Origin: Patagioenas fasciata
Taxonomy: Eukaryota; Chordata; Aves; Columbiformes; Columbidae
DNA: 64,000 nucleotides
Direction of reading: 5' to 3'
NCBI RefSeq assembly: GCF_037038585.1
Contig: NC_092524.1
Coordinates: 44,273,001-44,337,000, forward strand
Numbering within the stretch: the stretch's first letter is position 1; each line of letters opens with the position of its first letter. Below are positions 41,105-54,848 of the stretch, in pieces. The notes beneath the pieces were generated by a model that saw nothing but the letters and a program-made list of their open reading frames with translations, was not told the DNA's origin and made no database searches. A program made the position numbers and the translations under genes.

Positions 41105-44100
41105 CACAAACAAGCAAACTAATGATATAAGGTAGTGGCCTCTTAAAGTGGGAGTCCTTACATTCCCTCCTACTAATTAATCCTATCCCCAAACTCCATT
41201 CACTTCTGTGATAAAGGTGGCCCCTGTTCAGTTGGGTCTCGTACGCTTACAACGGATGGGTGGAAAAATGTCTTATTACTACTTATTTGCTGTTACAGCA
41301 TCAAGATCAAGAGACAGAGAACAAATAATAAATAACGTCTGAGGAAAACATTTTGTAAGGATTCAGGAAGTTCACAAGAAAGCTCTTCACTCAGCATGGC
41401 TTTCTAGACAAAAGATTTTTTATCTTTTGCATTCTTTAACATATATCCTGGTTTAAAAACAAGCATCTGTGCTTGGAATCATTACCTCTGACCTCAAAAA
41501 TAGTGTATATACACAGTGAATAATAAATGCCACATTTTTATATAATACATTTTAAGGCAAATACTATATTCCAATATATTTACTAATAGTAATCCATAGA
41601 CAAGCTTGGGCATCCTTCAGAAAAGTGAAGTTACAGTCACCTTTCTGGAAGGAAAGCATTTTAGACAGTTCATCTCAGCTGTTAAGTAAAAGGGGAAGCT
41701 GTTTAGTGCCTTTCTGAGACTGTAAAAAATAGTAGATTTTACATGCCTGTTTGAAATGCACAATGCAAAGAGTCTTACCCTTTAAATATGTGTATTACAC
41801 AATCAAAATTAAATGAAATAAATAAAATGCATTCAATAGGATGCTTCTCCTTGGCAAGTCACTGGCCTTATGCAAGTAAACCCTGCAACCTTCTCTGGGC
41901 CAGAACATTAGTTGAATAGTTGCAATAAGAACAGAGAATCAGATGCTATTTAAAGGCATTAAGCAAAGTGTAGATGTTTAATACAGGTAACTCAGTTGTG
42001 CATTCAGTTAATATGGAAATAATTATTATAATGTAGCACTTCATTATTTATAATGCATTAAATGGAGATTTTTATATGATGCCTTTATAGAGCAGACAGT
42101 TCTCTTGTGTAACACATAACCAAAGTACACAAAAATTACAATAAATACGGAAAGGCTGAAAGATCTTTTAAAAAACAATAAATATGATTTGATGATTAAG
42201 AATAGATATTAACCCCTCCAAATGCTAGGCAAATAGGATTACAAACCACACTGTTCAGTGTCTGAATCTGTTTTTATGGAATTTATTTAAAATATCTTCT
42301 GTGGTGCGGGAAAAACTGTCTGACATACTTCTACATTTTGAATGACTAAGCTATATGTTTTCTAGTTATTTTCTTCATACAGAGTGTGGGAAATGTTTAT
42401 TCTAAAGCCTAGATGAAGCACCAATGTGAGAAATGTTGTAAAGTATCTCTTGTTGACTGGAGCTAATTAACTGCAATGCTCCAGTGTTGTTCTCAGTTTT
42501 AAGCAGGAACGCACAGCACAATACCTTTTATTTTTGCTGTTCAATAGATTTTTGCTTAAAAACAGATTAATTCAATATCCTTACAATTTTAACCCTTTTT
42601 TTCCTTAAAATGTTCTGAGTAGATACACTAAAAATATTTCCAATGGCATGTTGCTTTTTATGTTTTAAAATAAGGTATAATTTGATAAATTTGTTTTACT
42701 CTTGTGCACCTCTATAAGTACAGTGTACATGCAAAACTTACTACTTTGTGATTGCATTTCCAAATCAGAGCTACTATTTAAAGATATGTATACAAAGAAA
42801 ACAAGCCTAGACATAGAAAAAATGAAACAAAAATCAGTTATTCCTTTCCCTTTCTTCTCTCCTATATAAGCTAGCGTTGAAACAGAAGTAAATGCTGTTA
42901 TCCTGTACATCTTACATTTGTCTTGTAGATCTGTGGAGACACACACATTCAGAGTGTTAGAAGCTAGAATACTACAAGCCATTTCAGTGCTATAGAAGCA
43001 AGCATTTTGTTATTGTGCAAATCAGATTTTTTAAATATTGAAGATGCATGAAATATGTAAGAATTAATAATTTGCCTTTAGTTGTTGCCACTGAAATTTT
43101 AGTATCTATAGAAACTTCAGTACAGTGAATTTTATTTAATATTAAAACAACCAACCACTTCTAAATAATTTTATTTAAAACACCTCATATTTCCCATTGA
43201 AAGCACACACACACACAAATAACCTCTGTAATTTTCATCTGAGTAGCTATGAAATTATCCATCACCTCTTCATGCCACTTTCAAAATCCTTTATACTTGT
43301 TTCAAAAGTGCCATTTTATTTTTGGTACAAAGTTTCTTAATTCCTGCGCATACAGACTCTAAGAAGCAGAGTCAGAACAAGACATTCATCTAAAAACAGA
43401 GGGTCTAAGACAAACCAGGTGAAGATTTTAAATCTGAGAATGGTTCAGGTCTGCATCACATAGGAGGCTGCATCCTGTCTGCAATGGGAGCTCTGTCCCA
43501 CTTGGAACCTGCATCCCTTGAGGCCACATCTGTGCTGGTCTGTGCTCACTTGCTCTCCTCACCCCTCTGGGGCAGCAGATTCTCCTGGTGCTTAGGAGGG
43601 CTGCAGGGACAGAAGGGGCAGACTGTTGGCTAAAACATGCAAAAAACAAACTCCAGAGTGAAAACACCAGAGTGAAGGCTGCCAGCTGTTGGCCTGTGGA
43701 AGAAATCAATCCCAGCTGAAATGCTATGTATATTTTATGCCAATAGCAGGTAGGACCTGGATGCTCCCCCATCCTTTCTCTCCATCCCCTGTTATGCCCC
43801 TCAGGCAACCATGACATGTTCTCGGACCTCTATGAAATCACACTTCTATAAAGTGGAATTGGAGCTGAGAGGCCTCTTCAGGCTCGGGGTCAGTGAGAGC
43901 ATACTACATCTTTTGTTTCTGTTACACTGCTCCTGCTGCTTCTGGGGATTTGAAAGCAAAGAGAGGAAGGAGAGACTTGTGACGGAGATGTTAGTTGCAC
44001 AGTTTAGCAGGCTGCTTTCTCATTCCCCATCGCGCTACAAACCTCCAGAGGACCCTTGAGCCCGTTTTCTCATCTCCCTCTAGCTCAGTTTTCTCCCTAA

Positions 44101-47100
44101 GATAAAATTCTTTTTCTCCCTCTTTTTCTCTGTTTGAGGCTGGGGCTCTTTCTAGGATTTAGGCACGTCAGTGACATGATTAAGCTTCACTTTATGTATA
44201 CATCATCACATTTGCACACGAAAGTAAGAAATATTGCAGGTCCTATGTGTGACAGTTATCATCAGTGGAGAAAACAGAAATCTATTCCAGTTCTGCTCAC
44301 AGTCAGTTTTGCAGTCTTTTTCAGTCCACAGAAGAATGTGCACTGAAATTCCACCTTGTAGGAGGTTTCTACAGGGGTTAAGAAGAGAATAGAGACTGCT
44401 TGCAATAAATATCCAATCACCTATTTACATTAAATCCCTTCCTATAGTGTTAATATTCAGAAAGAAGAATTCTACCCTGCGGAATAACCACTACATTCCA
44501 GTTCTTCTGTATCCTTCTGCTTCCTCTCTGTTTTCTCTGGCTTTATACTTTTCCTTTGTTTTTCCATCTTCCTCTTTCTCTGCTGCCATTTGAGTTCCCA
44601 TTACTACTGCCTGCATTTTTTTTTCATCCTGTCTCCTTCTCACTATTTGCTAAGGTTTTGGCAACAAACTAGCTAAAATTAAAATGCTCTTTACAACGGG
44701 AAGAGAAGTTCTGGTCACTTTTATGTTTTCTGAATACATTGACTAGGGCTTGTTATATTTGTATTTGGTTGACTGAGAATTGGAGGCATTTGAAAAATGT
44801 GACTGTGACTCGTGCAGTCTGAATATATCATCTGGATCACTGAGATGTGTTATATAGGCCATATCTCTAACATCTCAGGTCTCCAAACCATGGGTTTTTC
44901 GCTTAACGTGGGTCTACTAATGCTCCACCTTGAAGGCAGATCATACCTGTTCCACATAAAGTACCAGATGGCCCTCTTTTACAAGTCCCTTTATTGGAAG
45001 TATTGTTGTGTATCAAAGTGATCCAAAAGCAGCCTTTCAATCTTATTTCAGTAGTATTGTTCTGGATGTCAAGTTAGTATTGAATAAGAAAAGGTAGTCT
45101 GATTCTCAGCATCGAAGTCTAACCATGTTTCATATTAACTGGGATTTCTTCTTTCCCTGACTATGCTGAGTCTGAAGAACCCCTTGTGTTGTTAAAGGCT
45201 CATTGCAGCAGCCTGTCAAGGTAGATTTTTCAGCCCCAGTTGGTTCTTGGTACACCAGCATGAACTGCCAGCAGAGCTGACTCCTGTACCCTTTCCCTCC
45301 CTTTCTCCTTGCAGGAATGGTTAGATACCCAAAAGGCATGTAGGGAGCAGAAAAGTGGGGCAGCTATGACAGTATATTCATTCCAGCAATAGCCAGATGA
45401 TGAAGCTCTCTGGAGGCCTCTCCCTCTTGGATCACACACCCAAAGAGCCCAGATCTTGGACAGGCACCGTGAAAGCTTGGATAGAGACCATGAAAGATGA
45501 GCTGCCTCGTGTCTCCATCATGCGCCTGCTTTCTCCAGGTAGACATAGACCATCAAGGAACTTGTCTGAGGACTGAGCACTGAAGCCCTGTAACAGCTGG
45601 TTATAGCACACACTATGGATTTATATTTTTTTTAGTGTGGACTTTTCAGTGGCAATTAGGGTTTCAGTACTTTCACGTGCCTGTGTGATGGCAGGTTTGG
45701 GTTGTTTTGTTAAGAAACCCATGTTTGGTTCCTGGGATTGGAAAGGCCTCAATATTTCACATGCTGTGAAAGATAGGTGTCTGTGAATAATGGACTTGTC
45801 AGTGGAACATGTCAAGGTGAGAAAATAATGTCTCTCCCTGGGAAGGAAAGGATTCCTCAGTCACAGAAACTGAAAAGTGTATCTCGTCTTACTGCCTACA
45901 CACAGCAGGCCACCGTATGTCACCCAGTAATTTCTACATCAGGGTTCCGTCCCTACTCTAGAAAGACATACACCTTTGAGTTAAAGTGGTGGAGGATCTA
46001 TCATACCACTTTTATGCCTTCACTATTAAACATTTGCACCTTGTTTCAACTGAACTTTGCCTAGCCTAAGCTTTCAGTTGTAAGGTGTCATTATGTTTTT
46101 TTCCTACTAATTTAAAAAGACATCTAGTATAGGAAATCTTTTCTTAGTTACATGTAGACTGTGACTGTGTCATCTCAACCTCTTTGCCACTGCCCTGGAA
46201 AACACACTTCATTGATTTCATATACTGGAAAAACCTCTTATATTCCTTAAATAAATATAACTAAAATGTCACTTCTGGGTTGGGGTAGAAATGGAGTGCA
46301 TAAGAGAGAACAAAATGGAAAGTAGTAGCTGTATTTGCAATTAATTGAAAAACAATACATTCCTAAGAGTATCATGTAGGGAGAGAAAAGAGTTTGGATC
46401 GTGGTAGAGGTTTTTGCTTCCAGTTGCTATGTGAATTATACAAGCAGGTGTTTATTCTTCACACTATGAAAAGACTCAGAAAAACTTGTGATTCTTTTTC
46501 TTCAGGGGATGTATCAACTATTCAGGATAACATTTGTCCTGGTCAGACTAATGATGGGTAGCTCATGCTCTAAACTGAGATAATAATAGCAATGAGGACA
46601 TTAGAAATGAGAGCAGATCTTACAGCATTGCTTACTGAGACAACAGGAAGAAGAGTGGCTTCTCCAGGTCCCCCACTCTCTGCAGCTTCTGGAAGAAACA
46701 TTGCATTAAGAACTGCATGGGATAGATCACCATGGAATTGACTCCAAGGTACTAAGAACTGCGAGAAAGGGCAGCCCTAACTTTAATGTAACACCACAAA
46801 GAAAGTTGCCCTATGGAGTCTGCCCGTTTAAGAGCTCAGGAAAGGAGGGACCTTGAACTGTCAAATGTGAATCATGTCATGGATTAGTGGAGTAACTCAC
46901 TGCTACAAGATACCCCTGAGAAAGTCCAAGAAGTAATGAAGTTCAAAAAGCCACCAGACATGATTCAGAAAGCTCTCTCCTGAGCCGGTTATTCTATACT
47001 CACACACCTTGAGCACCTTGTTTTAGAAGCAATAGGCAGTACTATTGTCAGACTTTGCCTTTTCTGTATAATCTTTTCTCTAAGCCATTGCTCTAAACCA

Positions 47101-47590
47101 TTGCTTTATGAACCATGTTTTAGTATCTGTAATCTTTTGAATAGTCACATCATCCCCATTTCTTTCTTGTGCCTACAGTAGTACCAGAATTTTTGTCTAA
47201 GCTGTAATATCCTCATACATCCCCTGAACCTTACTCCTTCCATTATTTATGTTGCTAAAGGACATGATCGCTCTGTGGCTTACGTCTTGTGAAGCAGTCC
47301 TGAGATCTGGTTTTGACTTAACTAAATTACTAGATGAAAAAAAAAACAAGAAAAAATACTGAAATGCTTTTGTCACTGAGGTCATCCTTTCTGCAGACGA
47401 GTCACTCAATGTTGCATAAGAAATCCCAACGCACTGGATCTGTAAGCCAGCACTAGACAGACCAGTTTTTATTCTAAATCAGCAGACCCGGCCAGTGGCA
47501 ACAGCACTAGAAAATAAAAGCGGTAAAACCCGTAATTCGGCTTCTCCACTAAAAGATACCTGAAATACAGAGGACTTCGCAGTCACACTA
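41105..47590. other. Intergenic sequence, no gene seen
   Basis: AT-rich non-coding DNA. Segments 41990-42070 (AATAATTATTATAATG, CATTATTTATAATGCATTA) and 42440-42530 (GGAGCTAATTAACTGCAATG) are ATTA-rich and repeat-free and might be regulatory. A short CA repeat lies at 43205-43216. Frames at 43428-43817 (129 codons, minus) and 45230-45546 lack domain evidence. Confidence 0.55.
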
Positions 47591-47653
47591 AATAGATAGG
47601 TAGATAGGTAGACAGGTAGACAGGTAGACAGGTAGACAGGTAGACAGGTAGAC

Positions 47654-47705
<52 letters not shown>

Positions 47706-47713
47706 GGATAGAT
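47591..47713. repeat. Compound microsatellite (GGTAGACA)n then (GATA)n
   Basis: The left part (about 47595-47652) is built of GGTAGACA units; the right part (about 47653-47713) is an almost perfect GATA tetramer array. On the minus strand it translates to repetitive Ser-Ile-Tyr-Leu, which creates artefactual open frames. Length polymorphism is likely. Confidence 0.97.
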
Positions 47714-50399
47714 AACCACACAAACACAAAACCAAAACCAACTTGTGTTCTTCTGTGCAGTTTTGTTGAGGATTTCTGTGACTGGCTATCACTAGCTTCT
47801 GCAGGGTCAAATCTGTTCTCACCTCTGAGTTTCCCTAAAATACTCATTAGAGGAGTGACATAATTGCTTCTTTCGAAGACAAGAAAGCTTTTCCATTAAC
47901 TTCTGCATAAGCAAAACAAAGCAATTTCTGGATGTTTTGAAGACCTATCTCACACTTTTCCACAGGTCTGTTTTTTATAACACTGGGTCCACCCTTTCTC
48001 TACCTGGAAAGACCTTCTCTGCAACCTAGGAAGCTCTTGGCTGCAGGTTGTATTTCACTTTTCATACCAAAAGAGCCTGCTGGTATCTATCTTAGCATAA
48101 TTCAGAGACTTATCACCCGTGACACCTTTGTTCCCCCCTCTATTTCAGCACATAACTTTCCCGCATTACTATATTGGGAAACCTGTCCTTCTTCAGTGAC
48201 AGTGGGCTGCTAAAATCATCCAAATTGACTGTGACCCGAGTTCCCTTGCATACGGTCTGATCAGCTGCCTGCTGTTTCTAATATGGAGTGGATGAGGAGG
48301 CTTAGGAGAACAGAATCACTGTTCTTCCACATGTTTTTTTCAGAGCTTTGCACATGTTAGCATTGCTCTGTTTTGTGTCTTCATGCTTGCTCTCCATTCT
48401 TAGGGTAGTTTCTCTCATTATCCTAATCTTGCATGAGATAATAGCAGAAAAAAATGCTTACTTGTCTCGGGGTTTTGCCTGTGTTTAAGTATTTTTCAGT
48501 ACATGCATGGATTTACTAGTATGTTGAGAAAAGTATCAGCTCTACCTGCTAGCTTTAGTCTCTCCTTTAAAGCTTCTTTAGTCCTTAGTTCTGTCTTCAA
48601 AAGCACTAGTACTGTACATTTCAGTTTCTTTAATCAAGGTAGAACCTTTGCTGTATTAACTTTGCCTTTTGTTCAGCTGTTTCTGCCTTCTGCTTTCTGT
48701 GAATATCCCACATACACACAATCACAGGCACTGCAAGCAGGGGAATGAGGAGAGGCAGCAGAGATACTACATTACTCGTGGACTGGTACCCCCAGAAATC
48801 TTGTCATTCCATCCCTTATTCAGCCCTGTTCAAGCCTGATTTAAAACAGATTAAGTTGTGGAGTTAGTTGCTTTCATCTGTAAAACAGCCCTTTAAGGCA
48901 AGAAGAATTGCCCATTCTTTCAGGCTGCAGGAATAGAACGTATTTTCCTGCATGACACCATTTTAATAAGAATAATTTTCTTAACATTAAAATCAGTTGG
49001 TTTGGTGCACCCTACATTCTTCAGAGAGTATCCTTGAGTTTTACCATTTGATTTTCTTAGAGCAACGATTATTTGGTGACTGTATCTCCACATTGTGATA
49101 GGGAAGCTCCAAAGAGCACTTTATTTTGCACAAATGTAGACGCGGCACAGTGAACCTCAAGTTTTTTAAGGCAAAATTATGTCTGCAGTTGTGAACTGAA
49201 AGGAAAAGATTAAGTATAAATCACTGTAGGTATAAAGAAGGAGGGGAAACCTGAGGTTTAAAAATAATCCTGTAAGACTGCTGCAAAGTTGTCATTTCTG
49301 TAAAAACAAATAGATATAAAAAAAAAATAATAATAATAAAACCCGGCGCATATGACTCTTACAGCCCGGAAACAAAGTTCTTATAGCGATGATGCTAGAC
49401 TACTCCAACACTCCCTGTAAAGAAGTTTTCAGGTCAAATGAAGCAAGCCCAGCAACAAAGTTGTGGAGCAGGATACACACAGGAGCTCTTGCTGTTCCAC
49501 TCCAGTGCTCTGTTCCGCACTCAGCATCAGGACAGAGATTGCTCAGAGGGTAACTCACTCTTTAAAACGTGACTCTTCAGCACTCACCATCGGGCTGGGA
49601 AGTTCTGAGCCCTACAGGCTGATGAGGCTAAAAGATGCAGACAATAGTATTATTTTTTACTGTTACCGCTTATTAGAGCAGACTTCAGAGGGAAAAGAGT
49701 AACAAAAGAGTAGTAGGTTATTGCTGTCACTGCCTGCGGGTTATTGTGAGTTGCGAGAGGTGGTAAGAGCTGTTTTCTGTCATCAAGGAAGTGCAGGATA
49801 ACTTTGGGATATCATTGCACCTGACCGGGTCAAGGTTATAATGGTGGTTATTGGGCATGTGCTGATGCTGTTAAACCTCTATTAGCACGGAAGGGCTTGA
49901 TCCTATGCTGATGAGAGACGGAGAAGGTCTGGCATCGTGATTCCACTGGAAACAGGATCGGGCCCAGACCTTCTTAACATAGGATACCAATGGCAAATGT
50001 CTGACATGGAGAGAAAAAATTGCCCCCAAATTTTTAACGGAATGACCCCAACTTTTAAAGCGTTTTGGAAAGTTTCGGGTTTGCTTCACAAAGACCTGGT
50101 AAAGTCGTTCTGAAAAGTTCTAATGACTGGGAAAAAAATATAGTTCTGATGTGAGAAGGTGGCACTTGAAAACCGTAATTATGTGAATGTCAGTAGTAAA
50201 ACGCATCCTTCGGAAGCTGGCCATATAAAACCTGGGCATAAATAACAAATAGGAACTTGTCATCCGAGGGAGAAAACAACCCCTCCGAGTACCTCTGTTG
50301 CAAATTTTACATCCTAAATTTAAAAGCATCGGACAACTAAAGGCAGGTGGCGTGGTTAGGTATGTTGCTTTCGGGTGGGTTTTTTTAGAAGCTGTGTTA
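47714..50399. other. Intergenic sequence, no gene seen
   Basis: Non-coding DNA. An A/ATA-rich simple stretch lies at 49317-49340. CpG content starts to rise from about 49350 toward the island that follows. No supported gene. Confidence 0.6.
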
Positions 50400-50850
50400 C
50401 GCCAGCGATGTGTTTAGGCTGCCCGGAGATGCCCATGCAAATCTTGCCACAAGCGCCGGGTGACCGGCGGGAGCGGCTGGGCCGGCGGGGCGGGAGGCGA
50501 GCGGACGGTAATAAACCGATCCCAGGCTCCCACAAACGCCAATAACCACCGCCTCAACCGCTCAAATACCGACCAACGCTGGGCCCAATCCTGGGTTCTC
50601 CTTCACCCCTCCTGCCCGCCCCCACCCCGAGATTTGCCCGTAAGCAGAAGGGTCCGGCCCCGGGGCGCGCCGCTGCTCCCGCCGGCTCCAGAATGAGGGG
50701 GATGCAGCGGACATCTTCTCCCTGCCGCATGGAAAGGAATTTCAGCTTGTTTTTTCTTTCCCGCTGTTTCCTCTTCAGTTCGCCCGCGAAACCTGGCGAG
50801 TGCTTTGCACTCCAAACCGCCGACCGATGGGGTGGTGAAGATAACATTCA
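50400..50850. promoter_or_regulatory. CpG island, about 12 kb 3' of NKX2-1
   Basis: High CpG density from about 50400 (GCCGGGTGACCGGCGGGAGC and similar) to about 50830, bounded by AT-rich DNA on both sides. Open frames in it are Pro/Arg/Gly-rich random translations. Possible roles are a promoter of a non-coding transcript or an unmethylated regulatory island. Confidence 0.6.
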
Positions 50851-51310
50851 GGATTTGAAAAAAAATTGCTAATGCCTCGAGAATATCACTTAAAACTGCT
50901 CTGAAATATTCCGTAGATTTTTAATTGAAGTAAACAAAGTGCAACAAATCCTAACTCAAATATGATTGCACTGAGATTAGGCTCTAATTGCTTAAGGTTC
51001 AGGTGGAATCTGCAGGCTAAAGCCTATAAGAACAATCTGAATTTCACAATCATTCTGTCAAAAGCAAAGAGATGAGAGCCCACACGCTTCCTAACAAGTC
51101 ATTTTTAACAGTTACAAGCTTCTTACAAAGACCACACAGGGAGTCTAAGAGATGCAAATCTAATCCCTGGTCATTCTGCAGGCCTTCAACAAAGATGTAC
51201 TAAAGCCTAATAGAAAAGAAATCAGTTCTCTGTCACCAGCTTCTAGTAAAATCTATTAGAGAAAGTACGGATCTTGTATTTACAGCAGTTGCTTTTAAAG
51301 GTTAAGGACA
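50851..51310. promoter_or_regulatory. Candidate conserved non-coding element next to CpG island
   Basis: Repeat-free sequence starts right after the island. It contains TTTTTAATTGAAGTAAACA (about 50920-50938, homeodomain plus forkhead-like), ATTAGGCTCTAATTGCTTAA (about 50977-50996), an octamer-like GATGCAAAT (about 51152-51160) and CTATTAGAG. The enhancer role is inferred from motif density and position. Confidence 0.35.
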
Positions 51311-52619
51311 AGTACATATAAAAGGCTTTTTTTTTTTTTTGTATGTGAAATATTTAATAAAATCCATCATCTGCTCCTTTTTATCCCTAAAGATGCTGTG
51401 GTATTTAGTTTGTATTCATTGAGCAAAAGAATTATATATCCCTTTGTTATTTAAAACGTTAACAACAGAAATTTTTTTAAATGTTATTCATTTGGACGGG
51501 TACCGTTTCGTGCTTTTTTTTTTCTTTTTTTCTTTCCTCAGGATTCCTCATTTAAAACCACATGCAGGGACCTCAGAACAACGGTGGGTATCTTGTCAAA
51601 ATACCTCTGAATTTCTCCATCCTATCTATAGTTTGACCAGTGTCCAGGAGTGAATATTTAAATCAAACGAATATCTGAATAAAGAGGGATAAAGAGTACG
51701 GCTGTACATTGGCGAAGGATACATAGAAATAGCCAACCTTTCCTATGGTACTCTCCTCTTCGAAGTTTTGTTTTTATTGAAATAATATCTTTTTTTAATT
51801 TTCTTTTTTTTCTTCCTCCTCACTCACTATATATTGAATAACCTCTGTCTCCCGGCAAATCTCACCCTGATTTAGTAAGGCTATCCGTTGTGCATCTGAA
51901 TAATTCAAATTAACAGGAAATTTATTACTTTTCTGTACGAACACACTCGTATGCAAACGCACATCTACATACACCTTAACCTGTATACGCATACATCATG
52001 CTTTTGCAGAAGATCTACATTAACATAGAGGATACCACACATGCACACATTTGTAGCAACGCTTATTTTTTAGATCACTCTTGTTCGTGAAATGTTCTCC
52101 CGTTGCTTGTGCCCAGGGAAGTCTCTGGGTGCGCAACCTGTTGCCCGGTAATCAGTAAATGAGGTCGCAGTCCTGCGGGCTCCCACTTGCAAGGCGCCGA
52201 CTGGGTTAAGTGGGAATCTTGCCCGGCTAACCGCTATGGAACCAGACCTTCCGTTTCTCCCTTGAAAATCACTGATAATCAAATAAACGTGTCACTTGTT
52301 GATGGACTGTGAGTTTTCTTAGAGTGCAATATGCATCAGGGGAGCCGAAGTGCGGCATGGGGGTCGTTCTTAAATGACAATGGGAACTAGAGTCTATTTG
52401 GAAGAAAAAAAAATACGCTTCTAAGAGTGACATCGCTGTTTCTGTTGCGAGGCTGTGTTACTAATGTGGGTTAAGATTTGACCCCTCACAACACTCAGGT
52501 AATGTATTTCCATATCTCTGTGTCCCACACCAAATAAATAAGCTGTTATTTAGGAATTATGTAAAAATGAAATAGGATCGGAATCGTTTTCCTATTGTGC
52601 TAGGAGCCGTGGGACGTTT
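51311..52619. other. Intergenic sequence, no gene seen
   Basis: Mixed sequence with T runs (51327-51341, 51515-51535, 51790-51815). CpG density rises at 52080-52250. Segment 52290-52380 (TTGATGGACTGTGAG, GTGCAATATGCATCAGGGG) is repeat-free. No supported gene. Confidence 0.55.
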
Positions 52620-53720
52620 TTTCCAAGCGATGGGAAATTCGGTACGACCCAGTGTGGTGACTCACCAACGAACCGCTTGGCTGGAGGAGAGGAGAAAAAC
52701 ACGTGGGGACAAAAACTACTCCTTTCTCCGCGTGATTAGCACACAGATTTCAGTGGGACAACTCGTGTGAATAAAACCATCGGTATCTGGACTGGGAAAT
52801 AACTTTTGCTAAGCGGAACAGGTCACGTTTCTTCCTCCTTTTCCGCTTCCCCTGCCCATCTCCCCACCCTGGCATGGTCGCCGGAGAACCGACTGGAGCC
52901 GGGACTGTGGGAAAGCTGATCTCTCTCGGAAACGGCGACAACGACCGCGAATCCCTCCTTCGGCACAGCAAGTGCATCGTCACGCACCAAGCGGTACGGG
53001 TTGCTCCGGGACACCGGCGGGGCCGGGAGTCTCCACGCGTGGGCACCCTCCGGCTTGTAGGGCCCCTTCCCTCTCTCCGTCTACAAAGTGACCTGCCGCT
53101 CCTCCCCCACCCCAAATTTGCTTCGTGAGTGTGATGCCAGCCCGGAAAAGCTCCCAGTCCACGGCGCCCGGCTGGACAGGGGAAGCGTCCCACGAGGGAC
53201 CAGTGCCCACTTGTTTTGTTGTTTTTTTTTTTTTTTTGCGGGAGTACACACGAGACAGAACAGGTCGGCGAGGAAACGCTTCACAGCACCGAGTGCAGCC
53301 TTTCGGGGCCTCCTGCACCCGGCCCCTTGCCGGGTCGTCTGGCCCGAGCCCTCATTAGAGCTCAGACCTAATTATCTGGCGCAGAGGAGGGGTGCGGGGC
53401 CCTTCCTTGGCGGCCTGGGGGGAGCAAGGTAGAAATCCCAATGGAGGGAAGTTTCTCTGCTCTTTTTTTCTTGCAAAGGAAAGGGCAATTTAGACGCTGG
53501 GGGAAGGACGGGGTTGCTAGCAAGGACCGTGTACTTTACCCAGAGCTGCCCCTCCCGCGGAGCCAACGAGTCGGGGAGCGGCGGCCCCGCCGCACCCCGG
53601 GATGGGCAACAGGGCTGCCCGCGGGGAGACCGCCCCCGCACAAACGGTGCCAGGGAGGACAGGGTCTGCACACCCACCTGTCATCCTCGGCGGTGTGCGT
53701 GCGGTTTGCAAGTCAGTAAT
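52620..53720. promoter_or_regulatory. CpG-rich cluster
   Basis: Frequent CpGs across about 1.1 kb, densest at 52870-53060, 53280-53360 and 53550-53640, interrupted by a T run at 53223-53237. Frames here (up to 147 codons, both strands) overlap one another and show GC-driven composition with no domain. It is probably part of the extended CpG-rich domain around NKX2-1. Confidence 0.5.
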
Positions 53721-54199
53721 AACAGTTTGTACCTAAAGCTAATTCAGCTTTCTACGACATTGCCTTATTTATTCAAATATTTATTTATTTACTCCCCCCC
53801 ACCCTTCCCGAGAGCTGATTTGGCCCTTTGAAGTGGAAGAGAATAAAGCAGTGTAGCGGAGGGTGTGAGCCAGGAAAAGCAGGGCTGCTGTGACTGGTAT
53901 TTAGCTGCAAGAAGCAAGTGTCTGCTTTCAAAATCCAAGCAGAAAACAGGGTGGAGGGCTGGGACCGGGGCTGGAACGCTACCTGCAGCCTTAGCGCGCT
54001 GTCAGCGGTGCTCACAGTCACATAAACAAGTAAATGAGGGAAATCGGAAATGCCAATTAATGTGCTCTGTGCGGTGTTAGGGAAGCTTTTATTTGGCTAT
54101 TGGTTACCCGCAGGCGAGCCTCAACTTCACTGCCCGCTCTTCTCCTGCAGGATGATTACGATAGAGGACGCGTAGGCCTCCTGGCTTTTCCTTGGCTTC

Positions 54200-54570
54200 G
54201 GACACTTGAGGAGTAAGAAAACTGCTCTAGGGCAAGCAGAGGAGAGGAAGCGCGGTGCTAGCTCGGAACAGGGATTGCTGTGGGGGGCGAGGCGAGACGG
54301 GGGGGTCTATTCTCCCAGTGGCCAGATCACTCCCCAGGCTCTGCCTTCTGGCTTTTGTGCATCCTTTCCCCACTCTGCCAGCAGGCCAGGACACGACACC
54401 TGGGGGACAGGACCGCGGGGAGTCCCGGTTTGCTGTGCCGCCCGCGGGCGGGGAACGAGAGCTGCCTCGGGCACCGCGGCCCGGCGGATGAGGCTTCTCC
54501 GGGGCAGGGCTGGCTTCCGTGACGGACTCGGGGCTCAGCGGACACTAGCTCCTCTTTGTACCCCGATGTA
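54200..54570. promoter_or_regulatory. CpG-rich segment
   Basis: CpG-rich DNA (GAGGCGAGACGGGGGGGTC, CCGCCCGCGGGCGGGGAACG) lies between AT-rich flanks. No frame shows a family motif. Interpreted with the neighbouring islands as one interrupted CpG domain. Confidence 0.45.
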
Positions 54571-54705
54571 ACTGTCCTTCCTCCGGGCCTTGCTTAAAAA
54601 ACATAAAAGTTACCTTATTATAGGAAATAATTTACTTGTTGTATTCTTGATTACATAACTGTTAATCCTAAGAGGACAATCAACATGTTTTCCCGGTCAC
54701 TATTA

Positions 54706-54848
54706 TTTTCTTGGTTGTTGGGTTTTTTTTTTTTTTTATTTGTTATTGTTTTTCGGTTTGTTGTTTGATTTGTGTTGGGTTTTTTTTCTTGTTTGTTTGT
54801 TTTCCCTTTTTTGTTTGGTTGTTTGGTTGGTTGTTTTTTTTTTTTTCC
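54706..54848 (+). repeat. G/T-rich low-complexity block ending in splice-acceptor-like sequence
   Basis: The plus strand is almost entirely T and G (GTTTG, GGTTG, T runs) and finishes T13-CCCCAACAG, with the AG at 54854-54855. That is an excellent match to a vertebrate 3' splice site. It may be coincidental, as such blocks are common low-complexity sequence, but an antisense transcript could use it. Confidence 0.75.

Noticed and set aside
47479-47847. Minus-strand frame with Ser-Ile-Tyr-Leu repeats
   Set aside because: It is a direct translation of the GATA/GGTAGACA microsatellite.
52750-53318. Overlapping 112-147 codon frames in a CpG-rich cluster
   Set aside because: Mutually overlapping, low-complexity in part (T run read as Lys or Phe), with no recognisable product.
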